In this document: positions 7,286 through 14,683 of the stretch, one piece after another
Layout of the letters: each line of letters begins with the position of its first letter
Numbering within the stretch: the stretch's first letter is position 1
Assembly: GCA_964599275.1 (NCBI GenBank)
Contig: CAZRFK010000040.1
Coordinates: forward strand, 1-16,607
From: PUMD01 sp964599275
Lineage (GTDB): Bacteria > Bacillota > Sulfobacillia > SLMV01
Length of the DNA: 16,607 nucleotides
Direction: 5' to 3'
Made by a program: the position numbers and the translations under genes
The notes under the pieces: generated by a model
Database searches by the model: none
What the model was told of the DNA's origin: nothing
The model's input: the letters and a program-made list of their open reading frames with translations, nothing else

Positions 7286-8362
7286 ATGAATAAACGGACA
7301 GAAAGGCTGGTTGAAAGCCTGAAAAAAGAGGATCTACCGGCCATGCTGGTAACTGATGCCAAGAACCGACGCTATCTAAGCGGTTTTACCGGCTCAGCAG
7401 GGGCGTGTCTTGTTACTCAGGATGAAGCTTATTTCATGACAGACTTCAGATACACCGAACAGGCTGCCGAGGAGGCGCCTGATTTTGAAGTGGTAACTTA
7501 TGAAAAAGGACTTCTGGATGAACTGGCCGGGATACTGGATGAACTGGACGTAAATAAGGTCGGATTTGAAGCCAGCTGTGTGACTTATCAACGCTATTCC
7601 AAGTTCACAGAGGAAATCGACAATGTTGAGTGGGAGCCTACAACAGAACTGGTTGAGCAGCTGCGTCAAATCAAGGACGACGATGAGCTGAACCGGATCC
7701 GCAGAGCAGCCGAGATTGCTGATGAGGCTTTTGACGAGATTCTCCCTTCGGTGCGGCCCGGGCGTAAAGAATCTGAAGTGGCACTGGATTTTGAGTTCTG
7801 CATGCGTCGCCTGGGGGCAGAGGGTCTGTCCTTTCCCATGATAACAGCATCGGGTGTTCGTTCTTCCATGCCTCACGGTCGGGCCTCTGACAAGGTCATC
7901 GGGGAAGGCGAATTTGTTACCTTCGATTACGGCGCCACATACTCTGGTTACTGCTCGGATGCTACCCGTACAATAATAACTGGTGAGCCCACAGATAAAC
8001 AGCGTGAAGTGTACGAGACGGTTCTTAAAGCCCAGAAGGCAGCTGTTGATTCCATCAAACCGGGTATGACGGGCCGGGAAGTGGATAGTGTGGCCCGTGA
8101 TATAATTGAGGATGCTGGCTATGGTGATAATTTTGGACACGGACTCGGTCATGGATTGGGATTGGCAGTTCATGAAGGTCCCAGCCTCAGTCAGAAGAGA
8201 GGCGATACAGAACTGAAACCGGGAATGGTAGTAACGGTGGAGCCGGGAATATATATTGCAGAATGGGGCGGAGTTAGAATTGAAGACCTCATTGTCGTAA
8301 CTGAAGAAGGTGTCCGAATACTAACCTCACCCACAAAGGAACTGGTGGTGCAAAAAGGATGA
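7286..8362 (+). CDS. Xaa-Pro aminopeptidase / dipeptidase (M24 family)
   Basis: 358-aa metallopeptidase with a creatinase-like N-terminal domain (residues 1-130; NRRYLSGFTGSAG) and a C-terminal 'pita-bread' catalytic domain. The five metal ligands are present: Asp214 (TFDYGA), Asp225 (CSDATRT), His289 (GHGLGHGLGL), Glu319 (VEPGIY) and Glu333 (RIEDLI). It should remove N-terminal residues preceding proline, probably in the cytoplasm as no signal peptide is visible. The gene has a GAGGGGGAGAG ribosome binding site before ATG 7286 and its TGA overlaps the efp start by 4 bp (ATGA). The same pairing is known in Bacillus (yqhT-efp). Whether it acts on longer peptides or only dipeptides cannot be told from sequence, so I give no symbol. 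Confidence 0.93.
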   Translation: MNKRTERLVESLKKEDLPAMLVTDAKNRRYLSGFTGSAGACLVTQDEAYFMTDFRYTEQAAEEAPDFEVVTYEKGLLDELAGILDELDVNKVGFEASCVTYQRYSKFTEEIDNVEWEPTTELVEQLRQIKDDDELNRIRRAAEIADEAFDEILPSVRPGRKESEVALDFEFCMRRLGAEGLSFPMITASGVRSSMPHGRASDKVIGEGEFVTFDYGATYSGYCSDATRTIITGEPTDKQREVYETVLKAQKAAVDSIKPGMTGREVDSVARDIIEDAGYGDNFGHGLGHGLGLAVHEGPSLSQKRGDTELKPGMVVTVEPGIYIAEWGGVRIEDLIVVTEEGVRILTSPTKELVVQKG

Positions 8363-8928
8363 TATCGACAAACGATTTTCAGCCCGGGTTAACAATAATG
8401 TTGGATGGCGAAATCCACCGGGTAATAGAAACTGAGCACACCAAGCCGGGCAAGGGACCGGCTTATATTCAGGCCAAGTTAAAGAACATGGTAACTGGGG
8501 CGACAATTCAGGAAAGATTTCGCTCGGGAGAAAAAGTTCCCACCGCGCATCTGGAGAAAAAGAACATGGAATATCTGTACCGCGATGGAGATCTGTTTTA
8601 CTTCATGGATACCGATACCTATGAACAGCGTCCTGTGCGACGCGAGCAGCTGGGTGATGTTGTCCAGTTTTTGCGCGAAAACCTGCGTGTAAAGATTCTG
8701 CGGTGCGAAGGGCAAATGATTGATGTCGAATTACCTACAACAGTCGATCTGAAAGTGACTGACACCACTCCGGGGCTGAAGGGTAATACTGTAAGCGGTG
8801 GCACCAAACCCGCAACCCTGGAAACAGGTGCCGAAGTTCAGGTTCCCTTGTTTGTCAACGAGGGAGATGTCGTGCGAGTTGACACCCGCGATGGAGAGTA
8901 TGTGGAGCGGGCTTCCTCGCGGGATTAA
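8359..8928 (+). CDS. efp: Translation elongation factor P
   Basis: 189-aa protein, normal length, that helps ribosomes through polyproline stretches. N-terminal KOW-like domain begins MISTNDFQPGLTI and carries the loop lysine Lys32 in KPGKGPA, the residue modified in many bacteria; the OB-fold domain and the C-terminal EF-P signature (GLKGNTVSGGTKPATLETGA, followed by VPLFVNEGD) follow. Start ATG 8359 overlaps the preceding peptidase gene, so the two are translationally coupled. No lysine-modifying enzyme (epmA/epmB) lies beside it. Confidence 0.98.
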   Translation: MISTNDFQPGLTIMLDGEIHRVIETEHTKPGKGPAYIQAKLKNMVTGATIQERFRSGEKVPTAHLEKKNMEYLYRDGDLFYFMDTDTYEQRPVRREQLGDVVQFLRENLRVKILRCEGQMIDVELPTTVDLKVTDTTPGLKGNTVSGGTKPATLETGAEVQVPLFVNEGDVVRVDTRDGEYVERASSRD

Positions 8929-8979
8929 ATCCCAGCAGTGCTTTCAGGACAGCAGTAAATATCAGACAGGAGGACCTAA

Positions 8980-9828
8980 GTGAACTCTCGGTTGTACGAC
9001 AGCCATGTACACACAGAACTGTCGCCGGACAGCAGCAGCGATCCAAAGGAGTCCTGCCGTACCGCGGTTGATCTGGGGATATCGGGGATTTGTTTCACAG
9101 ATCACGCTGAGTTCGCCCCCGGTGAATTTATCCCCCAGGAGGCTGAGGTTTACGCCATGCGCAGCAGACTTGAGACACTGCAGCAGGACTACGGTGGTGA
9201 TCTGGAGATCAATCAGGGTACAGAAATAGGATATCATGCGGGGAGGGCTGCAGATATGATCGAGTTCATTGACCGGCACTCATTTGACTTTGTCCTCGGT
9301 GCAGTTCACGTGGTCGATGGTATCCAATATTCGTTCAGCTCCAGCTGCAAACGTATGGCACAGGAGGGAATTACGGCCCGACAATTTTGCCGCGGCTATT
9401 TGAATGCAGTTATGGGCATGGTGGATGAGGTGCCCATCGACGCGGTTGCTCATTTTGATCTACCGAAACGCCATGGACGCTACTTCACCCGGAATGACCG
9501 GCGTGAAGTGGCCCTCGAACCGGGCTCCCAACACTGGGATCTGGTTTGTGAAATATTGAAAAAAATGGTGGATAACGACGTTCTGCTAGAGGTTAATGCC
9601 TCCGGCATCAGACAGGCTCCCCAGCAGATATACCCATCGCCGGCCATATTACGGCAGTACCGAAAATTCGGAGGACGGTTGGTCACCTTTGGTTCTGACA
9701 GCCACACCCCTGATAATGTGGGGTTTCGTTTCCGACAGTTGGCTGAGCAGATCGGGAAGATGGGCCTCAAACAGGCCTGGTTCAGGGAACGTCGTCTGAT
9801 CAGTTATCAACTTGTTTCAACTGAGTGA
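8980..9828 (+). CDS. PHP-domain phosphoesterase, histidinol-phosphatase family
   Basis: 282-aa protein with the PHP metal-binding layout: HVH (His9, His11), TDH (Asp41, His42), GTEIGY (Glu82), GAVH (His110), AHFD (His158) and GSDSH (Asp240, His242). It starts at GTG 8980 with an AGGAGG-like site at 8968-8973; no ATG fits better. Length suits HisJ-type histidinol-phosphate phosphatases (about 265-285 aa). No other histidine gene is nearby, so the substrate is uncertain and another phosphoester is possible. It lies 51 bp after efp on the same strand, and its last 29 bp overlap the end of the convergent thiamine pyrophosphokinase gene. Confidence 0.85.
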   Translation: MNSRLYDSHVHTELSPDSSSDPKESCRTAVDLGISGICFTDHAEFAPGEFIPQEAEVYAMRSRLETLQQDYGGDLEINQGTEIGYHAGRAADMIEFIDRHSFDFVLGAVHVVDGIQYSFSSSCKRMAQEGITARQFCRGYLNAVMGMVDEVPIDAVAHFDLPKRHGRYFTRNDRREVALEPGSQHWDLVCEILKKMVDNDVLLEVNASGIRQAPQQIYPSPAILRQYRKFGGRLVTFGSDSHTPDNVGFRFRQLAEQIGKMGLKQAWFRERRLISYQLVSTE

Positions 9829-10489
9829 CCGCCAGAAGAAGTCCTTCTCCGCGGATATTAACTCTTCCCGGCGGTTCACTCAGTACATTGCTTACTCCCA
9901 GTGTTTGTCCCCAGTGCAGAGTTCCTCCACTTAGAGGATAGGCGAAGCCTTTGAGGTAAACATTGGTCACTTTTGGGGTAAGTGGTATAAACGATACAGT
10001 CTGTCCACGCTCTCCTGCCACCTCTGCTGATTCTGTTATGCAGAACACCTGCTGATTTCCGTCTGTCAGGCTGATCTTTACCCCTTCATTAACAGTCAGT
10101 GATGCAGCGTAAAACAACAGAGCAAGCTCATGATCCAGTCTCCCACCCAGAGCCTCACAGATAACTATTTCATCGGGTGGACAGGGAGAATCGAGCAGAT
10201 AGCGAACAGCCAGTTCAGTGTCTGTCTTGTCCTTGTCGGGGGGAAAGGTAAGTATTTGCGGCGGATTATCAGCATCGTGCAGGAGTCTTTTTTCGCTTTC
10301 AGGCAGTGAATCGAGGTCACCTATAACCACATCTGGCTGCAGATTCAATTCAAAAAGCACGGAGGTGCCACCATTGACTGCTATCAGGAAGTCGTCCGGT
10401 GAAAGCAACTCTGATATGTAATACCAGGATTCAGCCTGCTTGGAGCCTCCCCCTGCCACTATCACTGCTCTCTTGCTGTCACTGGTCAT
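9800..10489 (-). CDS. Thiamine pyrophosphokinase
   Basis: 229-aa protein that would transfer pyrophosphate from ATP to thiamine to make thiamine diphosphate. Family motifs are in order: AVNGG (38-42), PDVVIGDLDS (52-61), DKDKTDTELA (85-94) and GGRLDHELA (115-123), followed by the C-terminal beta domain ending in GEGLLLAV. I chose the ATG at 10489-10487, which gives a start (MTSDSKRAVIVAGG) typical of the family. The frame stays open into the assembly gap, but the ATG is preceded by an overlapping TGA (TGATG), suggesting coupling to a gene whose end lies in the gap. It converges on and overlaps the PHP gene by 29 bp. Confidence 0.92.
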   Translation of the reverse strand: MTSDSKRAVIVAGGGSKQAESWYYISELLSPDDFLIAVNGGTSVLFELNLQPDVVIGDLDSLPESEKRLLHDADNPPQILTFPPDKDKTDTELAVRYLLDSPCPPDEIVICEALGGRLDHELALLFYAASLTVNEGVKISLTDGNQQVFCITESAEVAGERGQTVSFIPLTPKVTNVYLKGFAYPLSGGTLHWGQTLGVSNVLSEPPGRVNIRGEGLLLAVTQLKQVDN

Positions 10490-10497
10490 CAGAAACT

Positions 10498-10597
10498 NNN
10501 NNNNNNNNNNNNNNNNNNNNNNNNNNNNNNNNNNNNNNNNNNNNNNNNNNNNNNNNNNNNNNNNNNNNNNNNNNNNNNNNNNNNNNNNNNNNNNNNN
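10498..10597. other. Assembly gap (100 N)
   Basis: Exactly 100 undetermined bases, the customary placeholder for a scaffold gap of unknown length. It hides the 3' end of the methyltransferase gene and possibly more. Any reading frame drawn across it is meaningless. Confidence 0.99.
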
Positions 10598-11114
10598 ATG
10601 CCTTTTTTCGGTAAGCCCGTCCCCAGGAACTATCGCCATTTATTGTGCCGATGAGAAGATTGCCACCGGGTTTGAGCACCCGCCACAGCTGTGAAAAAGC
10701 CCGCTCGGGTTCGTCTATGAACTCGAAAGCGCTCATGCTATAGATGGCGTCAAAGGAGGCGTCGGCAAACGCGAGATCATTTATATCCATCTTTGCAAAG
10801 TCGACCTGTTCTTTGATTGATTCCAACTCGCAGGATTCCATCTTGCGTTTTGCTCGTTGGAGCATGGGACGCGATACATCTATACCGGTTACCCGGCATC
10901 CCCTGCGGGCCAGTTTGAAGGTGAAATTGCCAGTTCCACATCCGGCGTCTAGTACCTTCCAGCCTTCTTTTGGTGGCAGTAATTCAAAAGCCAATTCTGT
11001 TTCAATGCGATCTATGAATTTACCCACCGGAGTTGTGTACCATTCATCATAGTCCCAGACAGTACTGTCAAAGTAATGTTCAGGCGGGGTTGAATCATTG
11101 TGTTTTTCGTTCAT
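10598..11114 (-). CDS. Class I SAM-dependent methyltransferase (3' end lost in gap)
   Basis: The first 172 codons of a Rossmann-type methyltransferase. SAM-binding motif I is VLDAGCGTGNFT (residues 54-65), the acidic end of beta-2 is TGIDVS (76-81), and the post-motif region FDAIYSMSAFEF and LKPGGNLLIGT (148-157) are typical of the UbiE/BioC-like Methyltransf_11 group. The substrate cannot be told. Start ATG at 11114-11112 is set by a strong AGGAGGA site at 11125-11119. An in-frame extension upstream to 11381 has no ribosome site and does not look conserved. The gene runs into the assembly gap, after which thiamine pyrophosphokinase follows on the same strand. Confidence 0.88.
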
Positions 11115-11172
11115 GATATCCTCCTGTTGTCCAGGTGATGTTTGCAACAGATCATTTTCCATTACATCGATG

Positions 11173-11201
11173 ATGATACTGTTGGTAACGATTAAAATCA
11201 A
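11173..11201 (-). promoter_or_regulatory. Candidate sigma-A promoter for the methyltransferase gene
   Basis: On the minus strand TTGATT (11201-11196) and TATCAT (11178-11173) are separated by exactly 17 bp, matching the -35 and -10 consensus at 4/6 and 5/6 positions. Transcription would start near 11166, about 50 nt before the start codon at 11114. Predicted by eye only. Confidence 0.45.
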
Positions 11202-11472
11202 GATATGCCATTGAGGGTTGTAGGGTTTACACGGTGATAATGATGAGCGGCTTATTTCGAGTATCTGGAAGTTGTGAGCCCGGATAATATCTCTCGAGAT
11301 CTGGATGGATGATAGCATTGATGATAGAATGGCAGTATCGATAATTACCAGTTTGTCCATAACTTTTGCCTCAGATATCATTTGCAGAATTTCTATTATT
11401 ATGTCAAAAATTTGGCCATTCGAAGAAGCGCCAAAACCGCTGGTATGCGTCCTCAGATTGCTTCGATGTAAC

Positions 11473-11501
11473 TGTACAAAAATTATCGTAGCACCTATAT
11501 T
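11473..11501 (+). promoter_or_regulatory. Candidate sigma-A promoter for the tetrapyrrole operon
   Basis: TGTACA (11473-11478) and TATATT (11496-11501) are 17 bp apart, matching -35 and -10 consensus at 4/6 and 5/6 positions. This would give a leader of about 75 nt before the GTG at 11583. Predicted by eye; the region is AT-rich, so chance matches are likely. Confidence 0.33.
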
Positions 11502-11570
11502 TGAGAATGAAGTTGTGACATTACTCGTTTGCCTGATAAAAGCTGAATTATGAAAATGATCTTACCGACT

Positions 11571-11576
11571 GAGGTG
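11571..11576 (+). promoter_or_regulatory. Ribosome binding site deciding the sirC start
   Basis: GAGGTG at 11571-11576 sits 6 nt before GTG 11583. The upstream in-frame ATGs at 11550 and 11556 lack a recognisable ribosome site. Starting at 11583 gives MKDYPVNLRLDDEQVVIVGG, the usual N-terminus of siroheme synthase N-domains. Confidence 0.7.
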
Positions 11577-11582
11577 AAGCAA

Positions 11583-12254
11583 GTGAAAGATTATCCTGTG
11601 AATCTCCGCCTGGATGACGAGCAGGTTGTCATTGTCGGCGGGGGTAGAGTGGCCTACAGAAAACTACGAAGGTTATTGGAGTTTTCCTGTTTGATAAGGC
11701 TGATAAGCCCCCGGTTGGACGAAAGGATCGAGCCCTTATTGATTGATGAAAGAATTGATTACATAGCCAGGGAGTTCAGGGCATCTGACCTTGAAGGTGC
11801 ATTCCTGGTTTTCGCAGCTACTGATGATGACCAGCTCAACCGCGAGATTTCTGAATTAAGTGGTGCTGATGCTCTTGTCAACGTTGCAGATGCAAATGAA
11901 TTGTCGACTTTTACCCTGCCGGCGGTTGTCAGTGAAGGGAAGCTGACTTTAGCTGTTTCCACTGGGGGAGCTTCACCTGCTCTATCAAGGCAGATCAGAA
12001 AAAAGCTTACTGATGAATTCGGGTCGGAATATGGAGAGTATCTGAATTTTGTTTATTATCTCCGCAGAAATATCCTGCAACATATTGACGATACAGAAAA
12101 GCGTCGTAAAATTCTGAAAAAGTTAGGGGATCTGGAGCTGGTAGATTTGTTCATAACCGACCGAGATGAGGCCATCAGCAAAATCAGACAACTCGTGCAG
12201 GAAAAAGCAGAGATAAGCCCTGATGTCATTTTTCAGGGGGTCAAAATAAGGTGA
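11583..12254 (+). CDS. sirC: Precorrin-2 dehydrogenase / sirohydrochlorin ferrochelatase-like (SirC/CysG N-domain)
   Basis: 223-aa stand-alone protein matching the N-terminal NAD-dependent module of CysG, which oxidises precorrin-2 to sirohydrochlorin and in some members also inserts iron. The NAD-binding motif VVIVGGGRVA is at residues 15-24. NVADANELSTFTLPAVV contains Asp103, equivalent to the catalytic aspartate of CysG/Met8p, and AVSTGGASPALSRQIRKKL follows. The start is GTG 11583 (see its ribosome site); ATG 11550 would add 11 unconserved residues. Its TGA overlaps the GTG of hemC by 4 bp. As first gene of the cluster it commits uroporphyrinogen III-derived precorrin-2 to siroheme and the siroheme-dependent haem route. 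Whether it also chelates iron cannot be told. Confidence 0.9.
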   Translation: MKDYPVNLRLDDEQVVIVGGGRVAYRKLRRLLEFSCLIRLISPRLDERIEPLLIDERIDYIAREFRASDLEGAFLVFAATDDDQLNREISELSGADALVNVADANELSTFTLPAVVSEGKLTLAVSTGGASPALSRQIRKKLTDEFGSEYGEYLNFVYYLRRNILQHIDDTEKRRKILKKLGDLELVDLFITDRDEAISKIRQLVQEKAEISPDVIFQGVKIR

Positions 12255-13192
12255 AAAGGATTATTGTTGGTTCAAGAGGCAGCAATTTGGCCATGAAGCA
12301 GGCCTCAATTGCTGTCCAAAAATTGAAAGAGACTGTCCCAGAGCGTCCATTTGCAATAAAGGAAATTTCCACCAAGGGTGACAAGATTCAGGATAAACCG
12401 CTCGGCGAAATTGGCGGTAGTGGATTGTTCACCAAGGAAATTGAGTACCGGCTGGCGCAAGGGAATATAGACATAGCAGTACATAGCCTCAAAGATCTGC
12501 CCACCAGTCTTGATAGTAGATTGAAAATCGGTGCAGTTTTGCCGCGTGCAAATCCCTCTGACGTGCTGATCAATGATGACGGAATGTTACTCAGCCAATT
12601 ACCACCTCAAGCGGTTATCGGGACTGGTAGTGCCCGCAGGACAGCCCAGCTGCTGAACTGTCGACCTGACCTCGAGGTGCTCCCCATTCGAGGAAACATC
12701 GATACCCGGCTGCAGAAGCTGGAAAAAGGACGATATGATTCACTGGTCCTTGCGGCAGCAGGCCTGCAGCGAATGGGTTGGCAGAGCAGGATCAGTCAGT
12801 ACTTGCCCTTGGATACCTTTATACCTGCTGCTGGTCAGGGAGTTATCGCTCTGCAGATAAGGGCAGGTGACTCTGAGATCAAAAATATTGTTTCCAGAGT
12901 GAACGACAATGATACAGAGGCGGCCGTCAAAGCTGAAAGAACTGTCTTTGAATGCTTGAACGCTGGTTGCAAAGAACCTATTGGAGCTTTTGCTACATGG
13001 AAAAAGAATGAGTTACATCTAAAAGGTATGGTTGCAGGCATTGAGGGAGACAAGCTCATTACTACTTGTCTGTCGGCAATGGTTGATCAAACACAGGATG
13101 CATTAATAGAAGCTGAACAGATAGGGCGAAAAGCAGCTGAACAACTGCTAAATAAAGGGGCACATAAATTGCTGCAGGAGCTGAGGAGGTAG
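12251..13192 (+). CDS. hemC: Hydroxymethylbilane synthase (porphobilinogen deaminase)
   Basis: 313-aa enzyme joining four porphobilinogen units into hydroxymethylbilane. Hallmarks: IIVGSRGSNLAMKQA at the N-terminus, VHSLKDLPT, the GTGSARRTAQL arginines that hold the pyrrole chain, and the dipyrromethane cofactor cysteine Cys240 in LNAGCKEPIGAFA. Length is normal. It starts at GTG 12251, overlapping the sirC stop in GTGA, which indicates translational coupling. It sits between sirC and cobA-hemD; a hemA gene, often found just before hemC in Firmicutes, is absent here. Confidence 0.98.
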   Translation: MKRIIVGSRGSNLAMKQASIAVQKLKETVPERPFAIKEISTKGDKIQDKPLGEIGGSGLFTKEIEYRLAQGNIDIAVHSLKDLPTSLDSRLKIGAVLPRANPSDVLINDDGMLLSQLPPQAVIGTGSARRTAQLLNCRPDLEVLPIRGNIDTRLQKLEKGRYDSLVLAAAGLQRMGWQSRISQYLPLDTFIPAAGQGVIALQIRAGDSEIKNIVSRVNDNDTEAAVKAERTVFECLNAGCKEPIGAFATWKKNELHLKGMVAGIEGDKLITTCLSAMVDQTQDALIEAEQIGRKAAEQLLNKGAHKLLQELRR

Positions 13193-13195
13193 ACA

Positions 13196-14683
13196 ATGCC
13201 AGGTGAGGTCTATTTGGTGGGGGCTGGTCCCGGGGACAAGAAGCTGATCACCCTCAAGGGCTTGGAGAAGCTCAAGCGCGCAGATGTCATTCTGTATGAC
13301 CGATTGATTAACGATGAACTATTGGAATGGACAGGACCGGAGGCAGAACTGATATACGTCGGAAAAAAACCCGGCGCCCACTCGCACACCCAGCAGCAGA
13401 TAAATCAAATGATGATTGATAATGCCAGGACAGGAAATCTGGTAGTCCGACTGAAAGGCGGAGACCCCCTTATTTTCGGGCGTGGGGGCGAGGAGGCACT
13501 TGCACTGAGCAGAAACGGGATTGACTACGAAATTGTACCGGGTATTACTTCTGCCATCGGTGCTTCAGCTTATACCGGCATTCCGCTGACCCACCGCAAA
13601 GTCAGCTCATCAGTTGTTTTTCTGACCGGCCATCAGGTGGATGAAATAAAATGGTCTGATTTGAAAGCTGTAGACACAGTGGTAATCTTCATGGGAGTTG
13701 GTAATCTGTCCGAAATTGTCAGTCGACTGATAGAAGCTGGATATGCAGCCGACACTCCTGTGGCCATGGTACGTTGGGCCACTACTGAGAAGCAGCAAGA
13801 TTTAACCGCAACTTTGGACACTATAGTTTCCAAAGCGGAAGGCAATATTACACCGCCGGCTCTCATTATCATCGGAGAGACTGTCAGGTTTGCCGGGGAG
13901 ATGAATTGGTTTACCAACAACCCCCTGTTCGGCAGGAAAGTTTTGATAACCCGTCCCAAAAGCAAAGCAGGAGATTTCCGGGATGCCCTTATTGAGACTG
14001 GTGCACAGGTGATCAGTATACCGGCTACAAAGCTCCGGGAAACGCCTGAAAATCTCAGGACTGTCTTCAGCAGGATTGATGATTACGATTGGTTGGTGTT
14101 TACCAGCACTAAAGCCGTGAGAATATTCATGGACGAGCTGTGCAAATGCAGAAAGGATGCGCGAGCTCTGGCCAGCCTTAAAATTGCTGCTGTTGGCAAC
14201 AAAACAGCTCAGGTTTGTCGGCAGCACTGGTTGCAGGTTGACCTGATCCCCGCACAATTTACAGGCGAGGGCCTGCTGCAAGAGTTTGCAAAACGAGATA
14301 TTAAGGGTGCAGATATTCTCCTGCCCCGGGCAGACAGGGGTCGATCAGAACTTCCCCGAGGGTTAAGACAGGCGGGGGCCAGGGTTGAGGATCTGAGCGT
14401 TTATCGGGTGTTGAAGGTTAATCAGCAGGAGCTTCACAATCAGATCACACAGGAGCAATTGGACCTGGTAGTATTTACCAGCCCGTTGGCTGTTGAAAGT
14501 GTCTGCGAATCACTGCACGGCGAACACAGGGAGATACTGAAGGGAACTGTGCTGGGCTGCATTGGCCCAGTCACTGGTAGCAGACTCAAAGAATACGGTC
14601 TAGAGGCAGCGGTGATGCCCGATGAGTACAATTTGGAAAACCTATTCGAAGAAATAGTAGCCTATTTTGGAGGTACAGAGTAA
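13196..14683 (+). CDS. cobA-hemD: Fused uroporphyrinogen-III C-methyltransferase and uroporphyrinogen-III synthase
   Basis: 495-aa bifunctional protein. Residues 1-245 are the SAM-dependent methyltransferase (CobA/SUMT): VYLVGAGPGDKKLITLKG, VVRLKGGDPLIFGRGGEE, and GIPLTHRKVSSSV, making precorrin-2 from uroporphyrinogen III. From about residue 246 (GRKVLITRPKSKAGDF) it is HemD, which cyclises hydroxymethylbilane; DWLVFTSTKAV, ADILLPRADRGRSELPRGL and LVVFTSPLAVES are typical. The fusion is common in Clostridia and lets the product of HemD pass to CobA. Start ATG 13196 has a GAGGAGG ribosome site just upstream, overlapping the hemC stop region, and its TAA shares one base with the hemB start. 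No frameshift separates the two parts. Confidence 0.96.
   Translation: MPGEVYLVGAGPGDKKLITLKGLEKLKRADVILYDRLINDELLEWTGPEAELIYVGKKPGAHSHTQQQINQMMIDNARTGNLVVRLKGGDPLIFGRGGEEALALSRNGIDYEIVPGITSAIGASAYTGIPLTHRKVSSSVVFLTGHQVDEIKWSDLKAVDTVVIFMGVGNLSEIVSRLIEAGYAADTPVAMVRWATTEKQQDLTATLDTIVSKAEGNITPPALIIIGETVRFAGEMNWFTNNPLFGRKVLITRPKSKAGDFRDALIETGAQVISIPATKLRETPENLRTVFSRIDDYDWLVFTSTKAVRIFMDELCKCRKDARALASLKIAAVGNKTAQVCRQHWLQVDLIPAQFTGEGLLQEFAKRDIKGADILLPRADRGRSELPRGLRQAGARVEDLSVYRVLKVNQQELHNQITQEQLDLVVFTSPLAVESVCESLHGEHREILKGTVLGCIGPVTGSRLKEYGLEAAVMPDEYNLENLFEEIVAYFGGTE

Larger units (their letters stand above)
11115..11582. other. AT-rich divergent intergenic region
   Basis: 468 bp between the divergent methyltransferase and sirC genes. 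I see no convincing gene, tRNA or riboswitch. It is clearly richer in A/T than the flanking genes and contains several GATGAT/GATAAT runs (near 11170, 11235, 11310-11325) and a 10-bp direct repeat GAAGTTGTGA at 11268-11277 and 11509-11518. Candidate promoters for both directions lie inside it and are listed separately. Confidence 0.7.

Noticed and set aside
10479..10694. Open frames crossing the N run
   Set aside because: The N stretch is a placeholder of unknown true length, so frames continuing through it carry no information.
11115..11381. In-frame minus-strand extension of the methyltransferase to 11381
   Set aside because: The added residues look unlike a protein domain, the region is AT-rich intergenic sequence, and the strong AGGAGGA site places the start at 11114.
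11305..11553. 82-codon plus-strand open frame in the intergenic region
   Set aside because: It has no ribosome binding site and no recognisable motif; it overlaps the candidate promoter for the tetrapyrrole operon and looks like chance.
11550..11582. ATG 11550 as start of sirC
   Set aside because: It lacks a ribosome site and adds 11 residues not typical of the family, whereas GTG 11583 has GAGGTG at the right distance.
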